Shown in pieces: positions 1-6,831 of a stretch of 11,592 nt of DNA. Both the position numbers and the translations under genes were made by a program. Below the pieces are notes generated by a model. It worked only from the letters and a program-made list of their open reading frames with translations. It ran no database searches and was not told the origin of the DNA. Source of the DNA: CAZWUZ01 sp964637655 [NCBI: uncultured bacterium] (GTDB lineage Bacteria > DAOPZR01); assembly GCA_964637655.1 (NCBI GenBank), contig CAZWUZ010000108.1:1-11592 (forward strand), in the 5' to 3' direction. Positions within the stretch are counted from its first letter, which is position 1. Each line of letters opens with the position of its first letter.

Positions 1-1
1 C

Positions 2-1354
2 AGGATTTTGCTGGTGGATGATGAACAGGAAATCCGGGAAAAAATGCGGATCAATAAAACCAGACTGCGGAAGGGTGTGGAGGAGAGTGAAACGCCGTCC
101 GGGGCGCTGAACATCCTGCGCGCGGGGAATATCGACGTGGCGGTGTTCGACATCAATTTGCCGGAAATGGACGGGCTGCAGCTGCTGGAAAAGGCGCGGG
201 CGGAGTTTCCCCGCCTGGAAGTGATCATGATCACCGGCAAGGGTGAACAGGAAAGCGTGCTGCGGGCCATGCGGCTGGGCGCCTTCGACTTCTTTTACAA
301 GCCGTTTCGTCTGCATGAAATCCAGAATGCTATTGAACGCACCCGCCGCTATATCGAGGTTGCCGGGCAGTTGCAGGACGAACGGGAACGCAACCAGCTT
401 CTCTCGGGTGAGCTGCGCACGCAGCTGGGATTTGATATTGTCGGCAGAAGTCCGGCCACGCATGAGATCATCAGACTGATCCGGCGGGCGGCCGACTCAG
501 CAACCGCGGCGGTATTGATCAGCGGGCCGAGCGGTACCGGCAAGGAACTGGTGGCCCGGGCCATCCACTGCGCGAGCAGCAGAAAAGACGGGTATTTCTG
601 CCCGCTGAACTGCGCGGCGATTCCGGAAAACCTGATTGAAAGCGAACTGTTCGGCCACCGCAAAGGGGCGTTTACCGGCGCGATCAGCGATCGCAAGGGG
701 TGCCTGGTGGCCGTGTCCGGCGGCACGCTGTTCCTTGACGAAATCGGGGAGATGCCGCTGGCCAGTCAACCACGGCTCCTGCGGGCGCTGGAAGACGGCA
801 GCGTGCGCCATCTCGGGGAAGATCGCGAAACGACGGTCGACGTCAGGGTCATTTCCGCCACCAACAGCGACCTGGCGCGGCAGGTGGCGGAAAAAAGGTT
901 CCGTCTCGATCTGTACCATCGGCTGAATGTGTTTGCGATAGATTTGCCGCCGCTCAAGGAGCGGGCGGAGGATATTCCGCTGCTGCTGGACTATTACCTC
1001 GGGTATTTCGCCCGGCGTCTGCGCAAGCCGGCCGGGGTCATTCCGGACAAGGTGCGCAGCGCCCTCATGGCCTATGATTTTCCGGGCAATGTCCGCGAAC
1101 TCAAAAACATGGTGGAACGGGCGATCATGGTGAGCGACGGGACGGAGCTGACGATGGCGCATTTCAACCTGGCGCCGGGTAGCTGCGTGCCGGCGGCAGC
1201 GGCGCCGGCAGAAACCGACCTCAATCTTGACCGGCGGGAGCAGGCGGCGCTCAGCATGGCCATGCGCCAGTCAGGCAATAATCAAACGCAGGCCGCGCTG
1301 CTGCTCGGCATTTCACGCTACGCGCTGCTCCGGAAATTGAAAAAGCATACGTGA
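2..1354 (+). CDS. Sigma-54-dependent NtrC-family response regulator (5' end outside window)
   Basis: Transcription activator that, when phosphorylated, would hydrolyse ATP to open sigma-54 RNA polymerase promoters. The frame is open to the window edge and reads R-I-L-L-V-D-D, the usual beginning of a receiver domain, so the true start is probably a few codons upstream; the TTG at 8 is unlikely to be it. Counting from that TTG: receiver domain 1-115 with acidic pair D4-D5, phospho-acceptor D48, T76 and K98; AAA+ domain about 142-375 with Walker A GPSGTGKE (K179), the sigma-54-contacting GAFTGA loop (220-225), Walker B D244-E245 and arginines R299 and R305 in the RFRLDLYHRL segment; Fis-type helix-turn-helix at about 412-446. 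All key residues are present, so it should be active. It looks less GC-rich than the exporter genes. The next gene on the same strand is a histidine kinase, a possible but unproven partner. Targets are unknown. Confidence 0.95.
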   Translation, partial: RILLVDDEQEIREKMRINKTRLRKGVEESETPSGALNILRAGNIDVAVFDINLPEMDGLQLLEKARAEFPRLEVIMITGKGEQESVLRAMRLGAFDFFYKPFRLHEIQNAIERTRRYIEVAGQLQDERERNQLLSGELRTQLGFDIVGRSPATHEIIRLIRRAADSATAAVLISGPSGTGKELVARAIHCASSRKDGYFCPLNCAAIPENLIESELFGHRKGAFTGAISDRKGCLVAVSGGTLFLDEIGEMPLASQPRLLRALEDGSVRHLGEDRETTVDVRVISATNSDLARQVAEKRFRLDLYHRLNVFAIDLPPLKERAEDIPLLLDYYLGYFARRLRKPAGVIPDKVRSALMAYDFPGNVRELKNMVERAIMVSDGTELTMAHFNLAPGSCVPAAAAPAETDLNLDRREQAALSMAMRQSGNNQTQAALLLGISRYALLRKLKKHT

Positions 1355-1502
1355 CCAATCAGGCCAGCAGTCGCAGTTCATTCTACCCGCAGGCGTAGCG
1401 GCAGTCCGCTGACCCCGCATACCAGATAACAATCTTACCACAGAGCACACGAGCGTTAGCGCACAATCGGCGGCTGTTGTAGCAGGTGACCGCCAATGAA
1501 AA

Positions 1503-1508
1503 TATTAT
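1503..1508 (+). promoter_or_regulatory. Possible -10 element for the kinase gene
   Basis: TATTAT lies in the only AT-rich patch of the gap. No good -35 sits at 16-18 bp; the best match, TTGTAG, is 20 bp upstream. It would give a leader of roughly 250 nt before the kinase start. Weak candidate. Confidence 0.2.
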
Positions 1509-1548
1509 GCATTCGCGTAAGCACGCGGCGCACCATCTGTGCACCATG

Positions 1549-1563
1549 GCGGCGTTCCGCCGC
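1549..1563. repeat. Short perfect inverted repeat (hairpin)
   Basis: GCGGCG-TTC-CGCCGC: a six-base-pair GC stem with a three-base loop in the non-coding gap. No T-run follows, so it is not a normal intrinsic terminator. It may be chance in GC-rich DNA. Confidence 0.3.
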
Positions 1564-1620
1564 GCCGCCAGCGGTATCCGGCCCCACCCTATCCCTGCTG
1601 CTACGCATTTTGTGCCCTCA

Positions 1621-1637
1621 CCGCCGGCAGACGGCGG
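1621..1637. repeat. Short perfect inverted repeat (hairpin)
   Basis: CCGCCG-GCAGA-CGGCGG: six-base-pair stem and five-base loop, followed by GTT rather than a T-run. It could be a weak stem in the leader of the kinase mRNA or part of an intergenic repeat element. Confidence 0.3.
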
Positions 1638-1763
1638 GTTGACGGGCGGCGATGGCAATGGTACACACAGACAGTGGACAGACTGATCCGGCTGACGGCC
1701 GACATCTGCCGGGGTGCCGCATGACCCCCTGCCCGGTACGGGTGCGCAGGGCGTGAACCGCTG

Positions 1764-3464
1764 ATGATCTACCTCGAACTGCTCTACAATTTCGGTGTGC
1801 TCATTGCGCTCAGCGTCATCTCCGGGTTCGCCGGCTCGCGCTGGCGGGAGGGGCGGGGGGCGGCGCTGCTGCAGGGGCTGCTTTTCGGCTGCGCGGCGGT
1901 GATCGGCATGCTGCGCCCGCTGGTCTGGGAGCCCGGGCTGATCTTCGACGGCCGCTCCGTGATGATCTCGCTGGCGGGGCTGTTCTTCGGGCCGCTGGCG
2001 GCGCTGATGGCGGCGGCGATGGCGGCGGTGGTGCGCGTGGCGCAGGGGGGGATCGGCGCCACCATGGGGGTGCTGGTGATCAGCGCCTCCGCCCTCATCG
2101 GGATCCTCTTTCACCGCCGTCGCCCGCCCGTGATCACGGTGCGCCACCTGCTCGCGCTCGGCTTCAGCGTGCATGTCGCCATGCTGCTGCTCATGTTCAC
2201 CATCCCGGGCGGGAAGAGCCTGGCGGTGCTCGACAGCATCGGCCCGCCCGTCGTCACCATTTACCCGCTGATCACCGTGCTCATCGGCTGGGTGCTGGCG
2301 CGGCAGGAGGAGGAACGCCGTCAGGAGCAGGCGCTGCAGGAGAGCAATGCGCTCTACCGCTCGCTGATCGAGACGACCGACACCGGGTTCGTGGTGCTGC
2401 GCGAGAACGACGGGACGGTGCTCGACGCCAACCAGGTCTACGTGGTGATGAGCGGACACCGGCGGCGCGAAGAGATCATCGGGCGGTCCGTGGTGGAGTG
2501 GACCGCCCCGCACGACCGTGAGCGCAATGCGGTCGAGGTGCAAAAATGCCTGACGACCGGCAAGGTGAGCAACCTGGAAATCGACTATGTTCATGCCGAC
2601 GGCACCATCGTCCCGGTCGAGGTCAATGCCAGCGTGGTCGATACCGGTCGCGGCCGCGTCATCCAGACCCTGTGCCGCGACATCAGCGAGCGCAAGGCGG
2701 CGGAGGCGGAACTGCGCAGCAAGAACGCGACGCTGCAGCGGGTCAACGAGGAACTGCTGTCGCTCGACGAGATGAAAACGCGGTTCCTGGCGAATGTGTC
2801 GCACGAACTGCGCACGCCGCTGGTGGCGGTGCGCGGCTATACCGAAATGCTGCTGGAAAACGGGACCGCGGCGCTGAGCGACCAGCAGCAGGAGCACCTG
2901 CGCATCATCCTGCGCAATATCGACCGGCTCACCGCGCTGTTCGACAACCTGTTCGAATTTGCGCGCGGCGAAGCGGGGAGCAGGGCGCTCGACCGCGGCA
3001 TTTTTCCGCTGGCGCCGTTCCTGCAGGACATCAGCGACACGCTGCAGCCGCGCGCCCGCGCGCGCCGCCTGGCGTTGACGCTGCTGCCAGTGCCGCCAGG
3101 ACTGACGGTCTATGCCGACCGGCAGCGACTGGGACAGGTGCTGCTCAACCTTGTCGACAACAGTTTGAAATTCACCCCGGAGGGGGGCACAGTAACCCTG
3201 GCGGCACAGGCGGCGGAGGAAGCGGTGCGCATCACCGTGGCGGACACCGGCATCGGGATCAGTGAGACGGACCAGCAGCGGATTTTTGAGCGCTTTTTTC
3301 AGGCGGATGCAACCGTCACCCGTCCCTACAACGGGGCCGGACTCGGGCTGGCCATCGTGCGCGAAATCATCAACCGGCACGGGGGCACCATCACCGTGCA
3401 AAGCCAGCCGGGCGCCGGCGCGACCTTCATCATCACCCTGCCGCCACCAGCGGCAGTTTCCTGA
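1764..3464 (+). CDS. Membrane sensor histidine kinase (5TMR-LYT, PAS, HisKA, HATPase)
   Basis: Autophosphorylating sensor of a two-component system in the inner membrane. Residues 1-180 form about six hydrophobic segments (near 4-24, 33-50, 64-90, 99-116, 128-147 and 161-179) with 5TMR-LYT hallmarks: D62-G-R64, F75-G-P77 and R91 followed by Q-G-G (94-96), as in LytS-like sensors. A PAS domain covers about 195-310, ending in the usual CRDISERK. The dimerisation helix has the H-box FLANVSHELRTPL with phospho-acceptor H347. The ATPase domain has the N-box with N466, G1 DTGIGIS (D494), F-box RIFERFF and G2 GAGLGLAIV. All catalytic motifs are intact and there is no fused receiver. The ATG at 1764 has only a weak upstream AGGG; no better in-frame start exists. 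The ligand is unknown. The response regulator upstream could be its partner, but the order and the 409-base gap leave this uncertain. Confidence 0.95.
   Translation: MIYLELLYNFGVLIALSVISGFAGSRWREGRGAALLQGLLFGCAAVIGMLRPLVWEPGLIFDGRSVMISLAGLFFGPLAALMAAAMAAVVRVAQGGIGATMGVLVISASALIGILFHRRRPPVITVRHLLALGFSVHVAMLLLMFTIPGGKSLAVLDSIGPPVVTIYPLITVLIGWVLARQEEERRQEQALQESNALYRSLIETTDTGFVVLRENDGTVLDANQVYVVMSGHRRREEIIGRSVVEWTAPHDRERNAVEVQKCLTTGKVSNLEIDYVHADGTIVPVEVNASVVDTGRGRVIQTLCRDISERKAAEAELRSKNATLQRVNEELLSLDEMKTRFLANVSHELRTPLVAVRGYTEMLLENGTAALSDQQQEHLRIILRNIDRLTALFDNLFEFARGEAGSRALDRGIFPLAPFLQDISDTLQPRARARRLALTLLPVPPGLTVYADRQRLGQVLLNLVDNSLKFTPEGGTVTLAAQAAEEAVRITVADTGIGISETDQQRIFERFFQADATVTRPYNGAGLGLAIVREIINRHGGTITVQSQPGAGATFIITLPPPAAVS
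3438..3456 (+). terminator. Possible weak terminator hairpin at the end of the kinase gene
   Basis: CTGCCGC-CACCA-GCGGCAG is a perfect seven-base-pair stem with a five-base loop, followed by TTTCCTGATT. It overlaps the last kinase codons, and the next gene converges from the other strand only 9 bases beyond the stop. The T-run is short (TTT), so termination would be inefficient. Read on the minus strand it is followed by no T-run, so it would serve only the plus transcript. Confidence 0.35.
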
Positions 3465-3473
3465 TTCGACCCG

Positions 3474-4979
3474 CTACCGTTCAAGCAGTTCGTGCAGGGC
3501 GCGCACCTGGTCCGCGGTGCGGCCGTGCGCACGGGCGCGGCGCGCGGCGGCAACCCGGGCGGGTGACGGGAGGCGTCCGGTCAGCGCCTGTGCCGCCGCG
3601 CTGAGCGGGTCGCGACCGGGCCTGGCGCGCAGCAGCGCCGGTACGGAACAGCGGGCGAGCGTCAGGTCACCCGCGAGGGTGCAGGCGATGTTCGCCTGCG
3701 CGAGGCGTTTGAGCACGGCGGGCGGGCAGCGGTAGCCGTCACCGCGGGCAAGGCGCTGCGCTTCGCGTGCCGCGAGGCGGGCGAGGTCGGCACGCTGCGG
3801 GCGGAACCCGAGCTTGTAATAGAACCAGAATGCGCCGGCAGCGATGGCTTCGGGATTGTGGTAACCGACCTGGTAGCGGTCGAGAACGAAGCAGTGCGAC
3901 CCGCAGTGCTGCCGGAGGAACGCCAGCAGGCGGACGAAGGCGTAGGCGGACTCCCCGGCGCGGAATGACGGGAAGAGATTGAAGGCGACCTCGGCACGCG
4001 CGGCGAGCAGCGAGACATCACCATAGCCGCAGGGGATTCCGTTCTTGAGCAGCAGGTAGCCCGTGTGCGCGCGCAGCGGCAGGCGGTGGGCGGGGAGGAT
4101 GCCGAACCAGGCGAGGTGCAGTCCGCGCCCGAGGTCGGCGAGCCGGACATCGTGCGGATCGGCATAATTGAAACCGTGGATTTCACGGTAGCGGGTGATG
4201 ACCGCCGCCATGGCGGCGTCGTGATAGCGTTGCGCCGCGGCGACCGGGAGACGGCGGACGGGAATGCGGGTGCCGGGGAGTTGCTCCGCGAGGGGCTGCT
4301 TGCAGCGCAGCAGCGGGGTGGTGTGGAAAAAGATGCTCCCGGCCGGGAGGAGCGCGCGGGTGCGCGACGCGCTGCTGTCGCGCAGGTCCCAGCGCACGGG
4401 CACCTGCAGCGTGTCGAACAGCGCGCGCAGCGCGGGTGACGGGTCGCGCAGTGCGGGGTGCTGCACCAGCCAGGCGAGGTCGCCGCGCGCGGGCATCCCC
4501 GCCGCGCGCAGCCAGGCGCGCGGGTCGCCCCCCACCTCGACGCTCTCCTCGACCGCGGCCGGGATGATGAACGGCAGCAGCGGGGAGAGACGGTCGGCGG
4601 TGTCACCGTCCCAGTCGATATGCGCCATGCGCGGGTGGCGCGCGGCAAGCCACTGCGCCGCGGCCAGTGTCACGGGACAGTAGACCGCGGTGCGGGCGAG
4701 CCCTTTCTGGTCGAGTATGTCGGCGAAGTCCTCGTGGTCGCGGAGCAGGTCGACCCGACTGCCGAAGCGATTGAGTTCGCGCCGGACGGCGCGGAGCAGC
4801 GCGGGACGGTCCGGACAGGCGCAGAGGAAGCAGAGCAGTTCGTGATAACGGTACAGCAGGGCGGGCGCGGTAAAGCGGGCGCGCGACAGGCGACGCAGCA
4901 GTTCCTGCCGGCGCGCCGCGGCGGTCGGGGAAAAATCGGTTTTCAGCGCTTCGAGACGCTCAAGGTCCTGCAGGCGCAT
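3474..4979 (-). CDS. Conserved-looking hypothetical protein with GNAT-like C-terminal half
   Basis: Function not recognised. The start chosen is the ATG at 4979 (501 residues): GGGAGGA sits just upstream, whereas the longer frame from 5024 would begin inside the likely -10 box. The N-terminal half (1-265) is Arg/Leu/Ala-rich, with Cys50, Cys53 and Cys55 close together (CFLCAC), and matches nothing I know. From about H268 the chain resembles a GNAT acyltransferase: GYLLLKNGIPCGYGDVSLL (N313, G318-Y-G320) is like the central beta hairpin, the following RAGESAYAFVRLLAFLR resembles the CoA-binding turn and helix, and FWFYYKLGFRP (K389, G391-F392) resembles the family's FYEKLGF end motif. Residues after 400 are Arg/Ala-rich. 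The GNAT call is by eye and inferred. No signal peptide or membrane segment is evident, so it is probably cytoplasmic. It is divergent from the efflux operon and shares its control region, and convergent with the kinase gene. Confidence 0.85.
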   Translation of the reverse strand: MRLQDLERLEALKTDFSPTAAARRQELLRRLSRARFTAPALLYRYHELLCFLCACPDRPALLRAVRRELNRFGSRVDLLRDHEDFADILDQKGLARTAVYCPVTLAAAQWLAARHPRMAHIDWDGDTADRLSPLLPFIIPAAVEESVEVGGDPRAWLRAAGMPARGDLAWLVQHPALRDPSPALRALFDTLQVPVRWDLRDSSASRTRALLPAGSIFFHTTPLLRCKQPLAEQLPGTRIPVRRLPVAAAQRYHDAAMAAVITRYREIHGFNYADPHDVRLADLGRGLHLAWFGILPAHRLPLRAHTGYLLLKNGIPCGYGDVSLLAARAEVAFNLFPSFRAGESAYAFVRLLAFLRQHCGSHCFVLDRYQVGYHNPEAIAAGAFWFYYKLGFRPQRADLARLAAREAQRLARGDGYRCPPAVLKRLAQANIACTLAGDLTLARCSVPALLRARPGRDPLSAAAQALTGRLPSPARVAAARRARAHGRTADQVRALHELLER

Positions 4980-5014
4980 GGCATCCTCCCGGTACGACTG
5001 GTGTGACGGCGGTG

Positions 5015-5023
5015 AGTATAGCA
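5015..5023 (-). promoter_or_regulatory. Extended -10 promoter element for the GNAT-like gene
   Basis: On the minus strand this reads TGCTATACT, an extended -10 (TG-N-TATACT, five of six matches to TATAAT). No good -35 is seen 17 bp upstream, as is common for extended -10 promoters. Transcription would begin near 5005-5010, about 25-30 nt before the ATG at 4979, which supports that start over the one at 5024. Confidence 0.5.
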
Positions 5024-5107
5024 TATCGTTTACGACCGCAGTGCTCCGCGATTAATCGAGGGGATGTGTTCCATGTTCCCCGTGATAAAATGTGAAATAT
5101 CATTTAC
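5023..5107. repeat. Direct repeat ATATCRTTTAC at both divergent promoters
   Basis: ATATCGTTTAC at 5023-5033 and ATATCATTTAC at 5097-5107 agree at 10 of 11 positions, in the same orientation 74 bp apart (about seven helical turns). The first abuts the extended -10 of the minus-strand gene; the second lies 12 bp upstream of the -35 of the plus-strand operon. They could be paired sites for one regulator that links the two promoters. The sequence is unlike the CTAAACA palindrome, so a different protein would be needed. Confidence 0.4.
5049..5058. repeat. Ten-base palindrome CGATTAATCG
   Basis: A perfect palindrome lying in the position of the -35 or just upstream on the minus-strand promoter. 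A second imperfect dyad follows (GGGGA at 5060-5064 and TCCCC at 5077-5081, with TGTTCC repeated at 5067 and 5074). Either could be an operator; both are short enough to arise by chance. Confidence 0.3.
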
Positions 5108-5119
5108 AATAGCAACCAA

Positions 5120-5148
5120 TTGACATGAAATGGTTTTTGTGGTATAAA
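5120..5148 (+). promoter_or_regulatory. Sigma-70-type promoter of the tetR-efflux operon
   Basis: TTGACA (5120-5125), a 17-bp spacer and TATAAA (5143-5148). The -35 is perfect, the spacing ideal and the -10 five of six, in a conspicuously AT-rich patch within GC-rich DNA. Transcription would start near 5154-5157, just before the palindromic operator. A promoter this close to consensus suits a unit kept off by a repressor. Confidence 0.85.
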
Positions 5149-5164
5149 TTAAAGGTAAGATAAA

Positions 5165-5180
5165 CTAAACAGTTGTTTAG
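5165..5180. promoter_or_regulatory. Palindromic operator, probable TetR autorepression site
   Basis: CTAAACA-GT-TGTTTAG is a perfect seven-base inverted repeat around a two-base centre. It spans roughly +9 to +26 of the predicted transcript and ends 13 bases before the tetR start. Size, symmetry and place are typical of TetR-family operators. Binding here would block promoter clearance of the whole efflux operon, so the regulator would repress itself and the pump until an inducer binds. That this particular protein binds it is inferred. Confidence 0.75.
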
Positions 5181-5193
5181 CATGGAGGAGCGC

Positions 5194-5841
5194 ATGGGGA
5201 TGCCGCAGCGGAGACAACGGAAAACCGCGGCGCCTGACACCATCATTGCGGTGGCGGCGCAGGAGTTTGCCGAGAAGGGATTCGCCGGCGCGCGTATCGA
5301 AGAGATAGCCCTGCGCGCGGGGATCAACAAGGCGATGCTCTACTACCATATCGGTGACAAGCAGGAACTGCACAGCGCGGTGGTGCTGGCCGTGGTGCGC
5401 CCCGCCATGGAACTGGTGCAGGGGGTAGCGGCACAACCGCAGCCGCCGGAAGAAAAGTTGCGTGCGGTGGTGGCAGCGCTGGCGCGTTATGCCGCTGCCC
5501 ACCCCATCATGCCGCGCATCATGCTGCATGAGATCGCCGCGGGCGGTGTCCACCTGCCGGATGAAGTCATCCGCTGCATCGCCGGCATCTTCGGCGCGGT
5601 GAAGCAGGTGCTGGATGAAGGGACGCAGGCCGGCGTGTTCCGCGCGGCGGACCCGCTCTCCACGCATTTCAGCATTGTCGCGGCCACCATGCTCTATGTC
5701 GCCACGGAGCCGATCCGCCAGCGGGTTGGCACCGTGCTGGGCTATCCCGCCCTGGCGCAGCGCCCCGTGGCGGATAACGCCGGGCATATCGTCGGACTGA
5801 TCCTGCACGGCATCAGCGTCGCGAAGGAGAATGCCTCATGA
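5194..5841 (+). CDS. TetR/AcrR-family transcriptional repressor of the efflux operon
   Basis: Dimeric DNA-binding repressor, about 215 residues, normal for the family. The N-terminal helix-turn-helix domain spans about 15-60: ALRAGINKAMLYYHIGDKQEL contains the recognition helix and the usual Y-Y-x-x-x-x-K-x-x-L ending. The rest is the all-helical ligand and dimer domain (about 70-215). The ATG at 5194 is chosen because GGAGGAG ends at 5190; ATGs at 5182 and 5200 and a TTG at 5173 are in frame but worse placed, and 5173 falls inside the operator palindrome. Its stop overlaps the adaptor ATG (ATGA at 5838), so the two are translationally coupled. The gene sits where CecR (YbiH) belongs relative to E. 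coli ybhGFSR, which it regulates; equivalence is suggested by context, not by alignment. The inducer is unknown. Confidence 0.93.
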   Translation: MGMPQRRQRKTAAPDTIIAVAAQEFAEKGFAGARIEEIALRAGINKAMLYYHIGDKQELHSAVVLAVVRPAMELVQGVAAQPQPPEEKLRAVVAALARYAAAHPIMPRIMLHEIAAGGVHLPDEVIRCIAGIFGAVKQVLDEGTQAGVFRAADPLSTHFSIVAATMLYVATEPIRQRVGTVLGYPALAQRPVADNAGHIVGLILHGISVAKENAS

Positions 5842-6830
5842 AGAAACGCCTGGTCATCCTGCTGCTGGTCGCGCTCGTCGCCGGCGGTGTCTGGTGGCAG
5901 CGACGGCAGGCGGCGCCGCCCGACGGCAGTATCCGCCTGTCGGGGAACATCGAGGTGACCGAGGTCGATGCCTCGTTCCGCCTCGGCGGGCGCATCCTGC
6001 AGGTGCTGGTGGACGAGGGGGAAACGGTGGCAGCGGGGCAGGTCATCGCCACCCTGGACACGGCCGAACTCGAGCACGACGCGGGCATGCGTGCCGCGGA
6101 CGCGGCGGCGAACGCCGCGCAGGTGGCGGAACTGACGCGCGGCAATCTCCCCGAGGAGATCGCCGCGGGTGAAGCGGCGGTGGCGGCGGCGCACGCGGAA
6201 GTGACGCGCCTGACCAGCGACTACGCGCGGCAGCAGGAACTGCTGGCGCGCGACATCATCTCACCGCGGGAATTCGAGGCGACCGAGGCGGCGTACCGCG
6301 CGGCGACGGCGCGGGAGCGCGAGGCGCAGCAGCGACTGGCGCTGCTGCGGCAGGGGCCGCGGCGGGAACGGGTCGCGGCGGCGCAGGCGCGTCACGCGCA
6401 GGCGGGCGCGGCGCTGGCCCTCGCGCGGACGCGGCTTGACTTTGCCACGCTGCTGTCGCCGCTGTCCGGCGTGGTCCTGGCGAAGAAAGCCGAGGCGGGC
6501 GAAGTCATCGCCGCGGGGGTGCCGGTGGTGTCGCTCGCTGACCTGGCGGAGGTCTGGCTGCGCGCCTTTATCAACGAACCGGACCTCGCGCGCGTGCGTA
6601 TCGGGCAGCAGGCGACCGTCAGGGTTGACGGGCTGCCGGGACGGCACTTCGCGGGACGGCTCGACTTCATCGCGGCGCAGGCGGAATTCACTCCGAAGAC
6701 GGTGCAGACGGAGGCGGAGCGGGTGAAACTGGTCTACCGGGTGAAGATCACCCTCGCCAATCCCGACGGCCTGCTCAAGCCGGGGATGCCGGCCGACGCG
6801 CTGCTGGCGGCGGAACCGCAGCGGAACTGA
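5838..6830 (+). CDS. ybhG: HlyD-family periplasmic adaptor (membrane fusion protein), YbhG-like
   Basis: Links the inner-membrane ABC exporter to an outer-membrane channel. An uncleaved-looking N-terminal anchor (KKRLVILLLVALVAGGVWW, about 2-20) is followed by the first half of a lipoyl domain (SFRLGGRI at 46-53, VDEGETVAAGQ at 58-68), a long Ala/Glu/Arg-rich coiled-coil hairpin (about 75-205), the second lipoyl half (LSPLSGVVLAKKAEAGEVI) and a beta-barrel domain. The motif AEFTPKTVQT (282-291), then VYRVKI and GLLKPGMPA, is strongly reminiscent of E. coli YbhG, and the length (330) is close to YbhG's. A good Shine-Dalgarno, AAGGAGA, lies at 5823-5829; the start overlaps the tetR stop. One base separates it from the ATPase gene. 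The similarity call is from recalled motifs, not an alignment. Confidence 0.92.
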   Translation: MKKRLVILLLVALVAGGVWWQRRQAAPPDGSIRLSGNIEVTEVDASFRLGGRILQVLVDEGETVAAGQVIATLDTAELEHDAGMRAADAAANAAQVAELTRGNLPEEIAAGEAAVAAAHAEVTRLTSDYARQQELLARDIISPREFEATEAAYRAATAREREAQQRLALLRQGPRRERVAAAQARHAQAGAALALARTRLDFATLLSPLSGVVLAKKAEAGEVIAAGVPVVSLADLAEVWLRAFINEPDLARVRIGQQATVRVDGLPGRHFAGRLDFIAAQAEFTPKTVQTEAERVKLVYRVKITLANPDGLLKPGMPADALLAAEPQRN

Positions 6831-6831
6831 A

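Larger units (their letters stand above)
1355..1763. other. 409-base non-coding gap between response regulator and kinase
   Basis: I find no convincing gene here. Short open frames lack a good Shine-Dalgarno and do not resemble known proteins. The stretch holds several small structures: a hairpin AGCGG-CAGT-CCGCT just after the regulator gene (1397-1410), a possible -10 hexamer TATTAT at 1503-1508, two GC-rich hairpins near 1549 and 1621, and two hexamer direct repeats each with an 11-bp period (CACCAT at 1531 and 1542; ACAGAC at 1667 and 1678). It probably contains the 3' end of the regulator transcript and the kinase promoter, but neither is clear. The text around 1600-1650 has the look of degenerate intergenic repeat DNA; this is an impression only. 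Confidence 0.6.

Noticed and set aside
1397-1410. Hairpin AGCGG-CAGT-CCGCT after the response regulator as a terminator
   Set aside because: Only five base pairs and no following T-run.
1651-1670. TGGCAATGG as part of a sigma-54 (-24/-12) promoter for the kinase
   Set aside because: No TTGC-type -12 element follows at the required spacing, so the consensus is not met.
1486-1764. Short plus-strand frames in the non-coding gap (66 and 61 codons, plus a 16-codon GTG frame 1714-1764 whose TGA overlaps the kinase ATG)
   Set aside because: No convincing Shine-Dalgarno, no family resemblance and translation across hairpins. The TGATG overlap at the kinase start is suggestive of coupling but can arise by chance.
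1383-3401. 672-codon open frame on the minus strand opposite the histidine kinase
   Set aside because: Its translation is low-complexity (His, Arg, Gln, Asp rich) with no domain, while the opposite strand encodes a complete kinase. Long antisense frames are expected in GC-rich coding DNA.
5083-5107. CRP/FNR-like site around TGTGAAATATCATTT
   Set aside because: The half-site spacing fits neither TGTGA-N6-TCACA nor TTGAT-N4-ATCAA.
5831-6172. 113-codon frame beginning at an ATG seven bases before the adaptor start
   Set aside because: Wrong frame for the adaptor domains; the product is Arg/Gly-rich with no motif. The ATG at 5838 gives the full HlyD-family protein.
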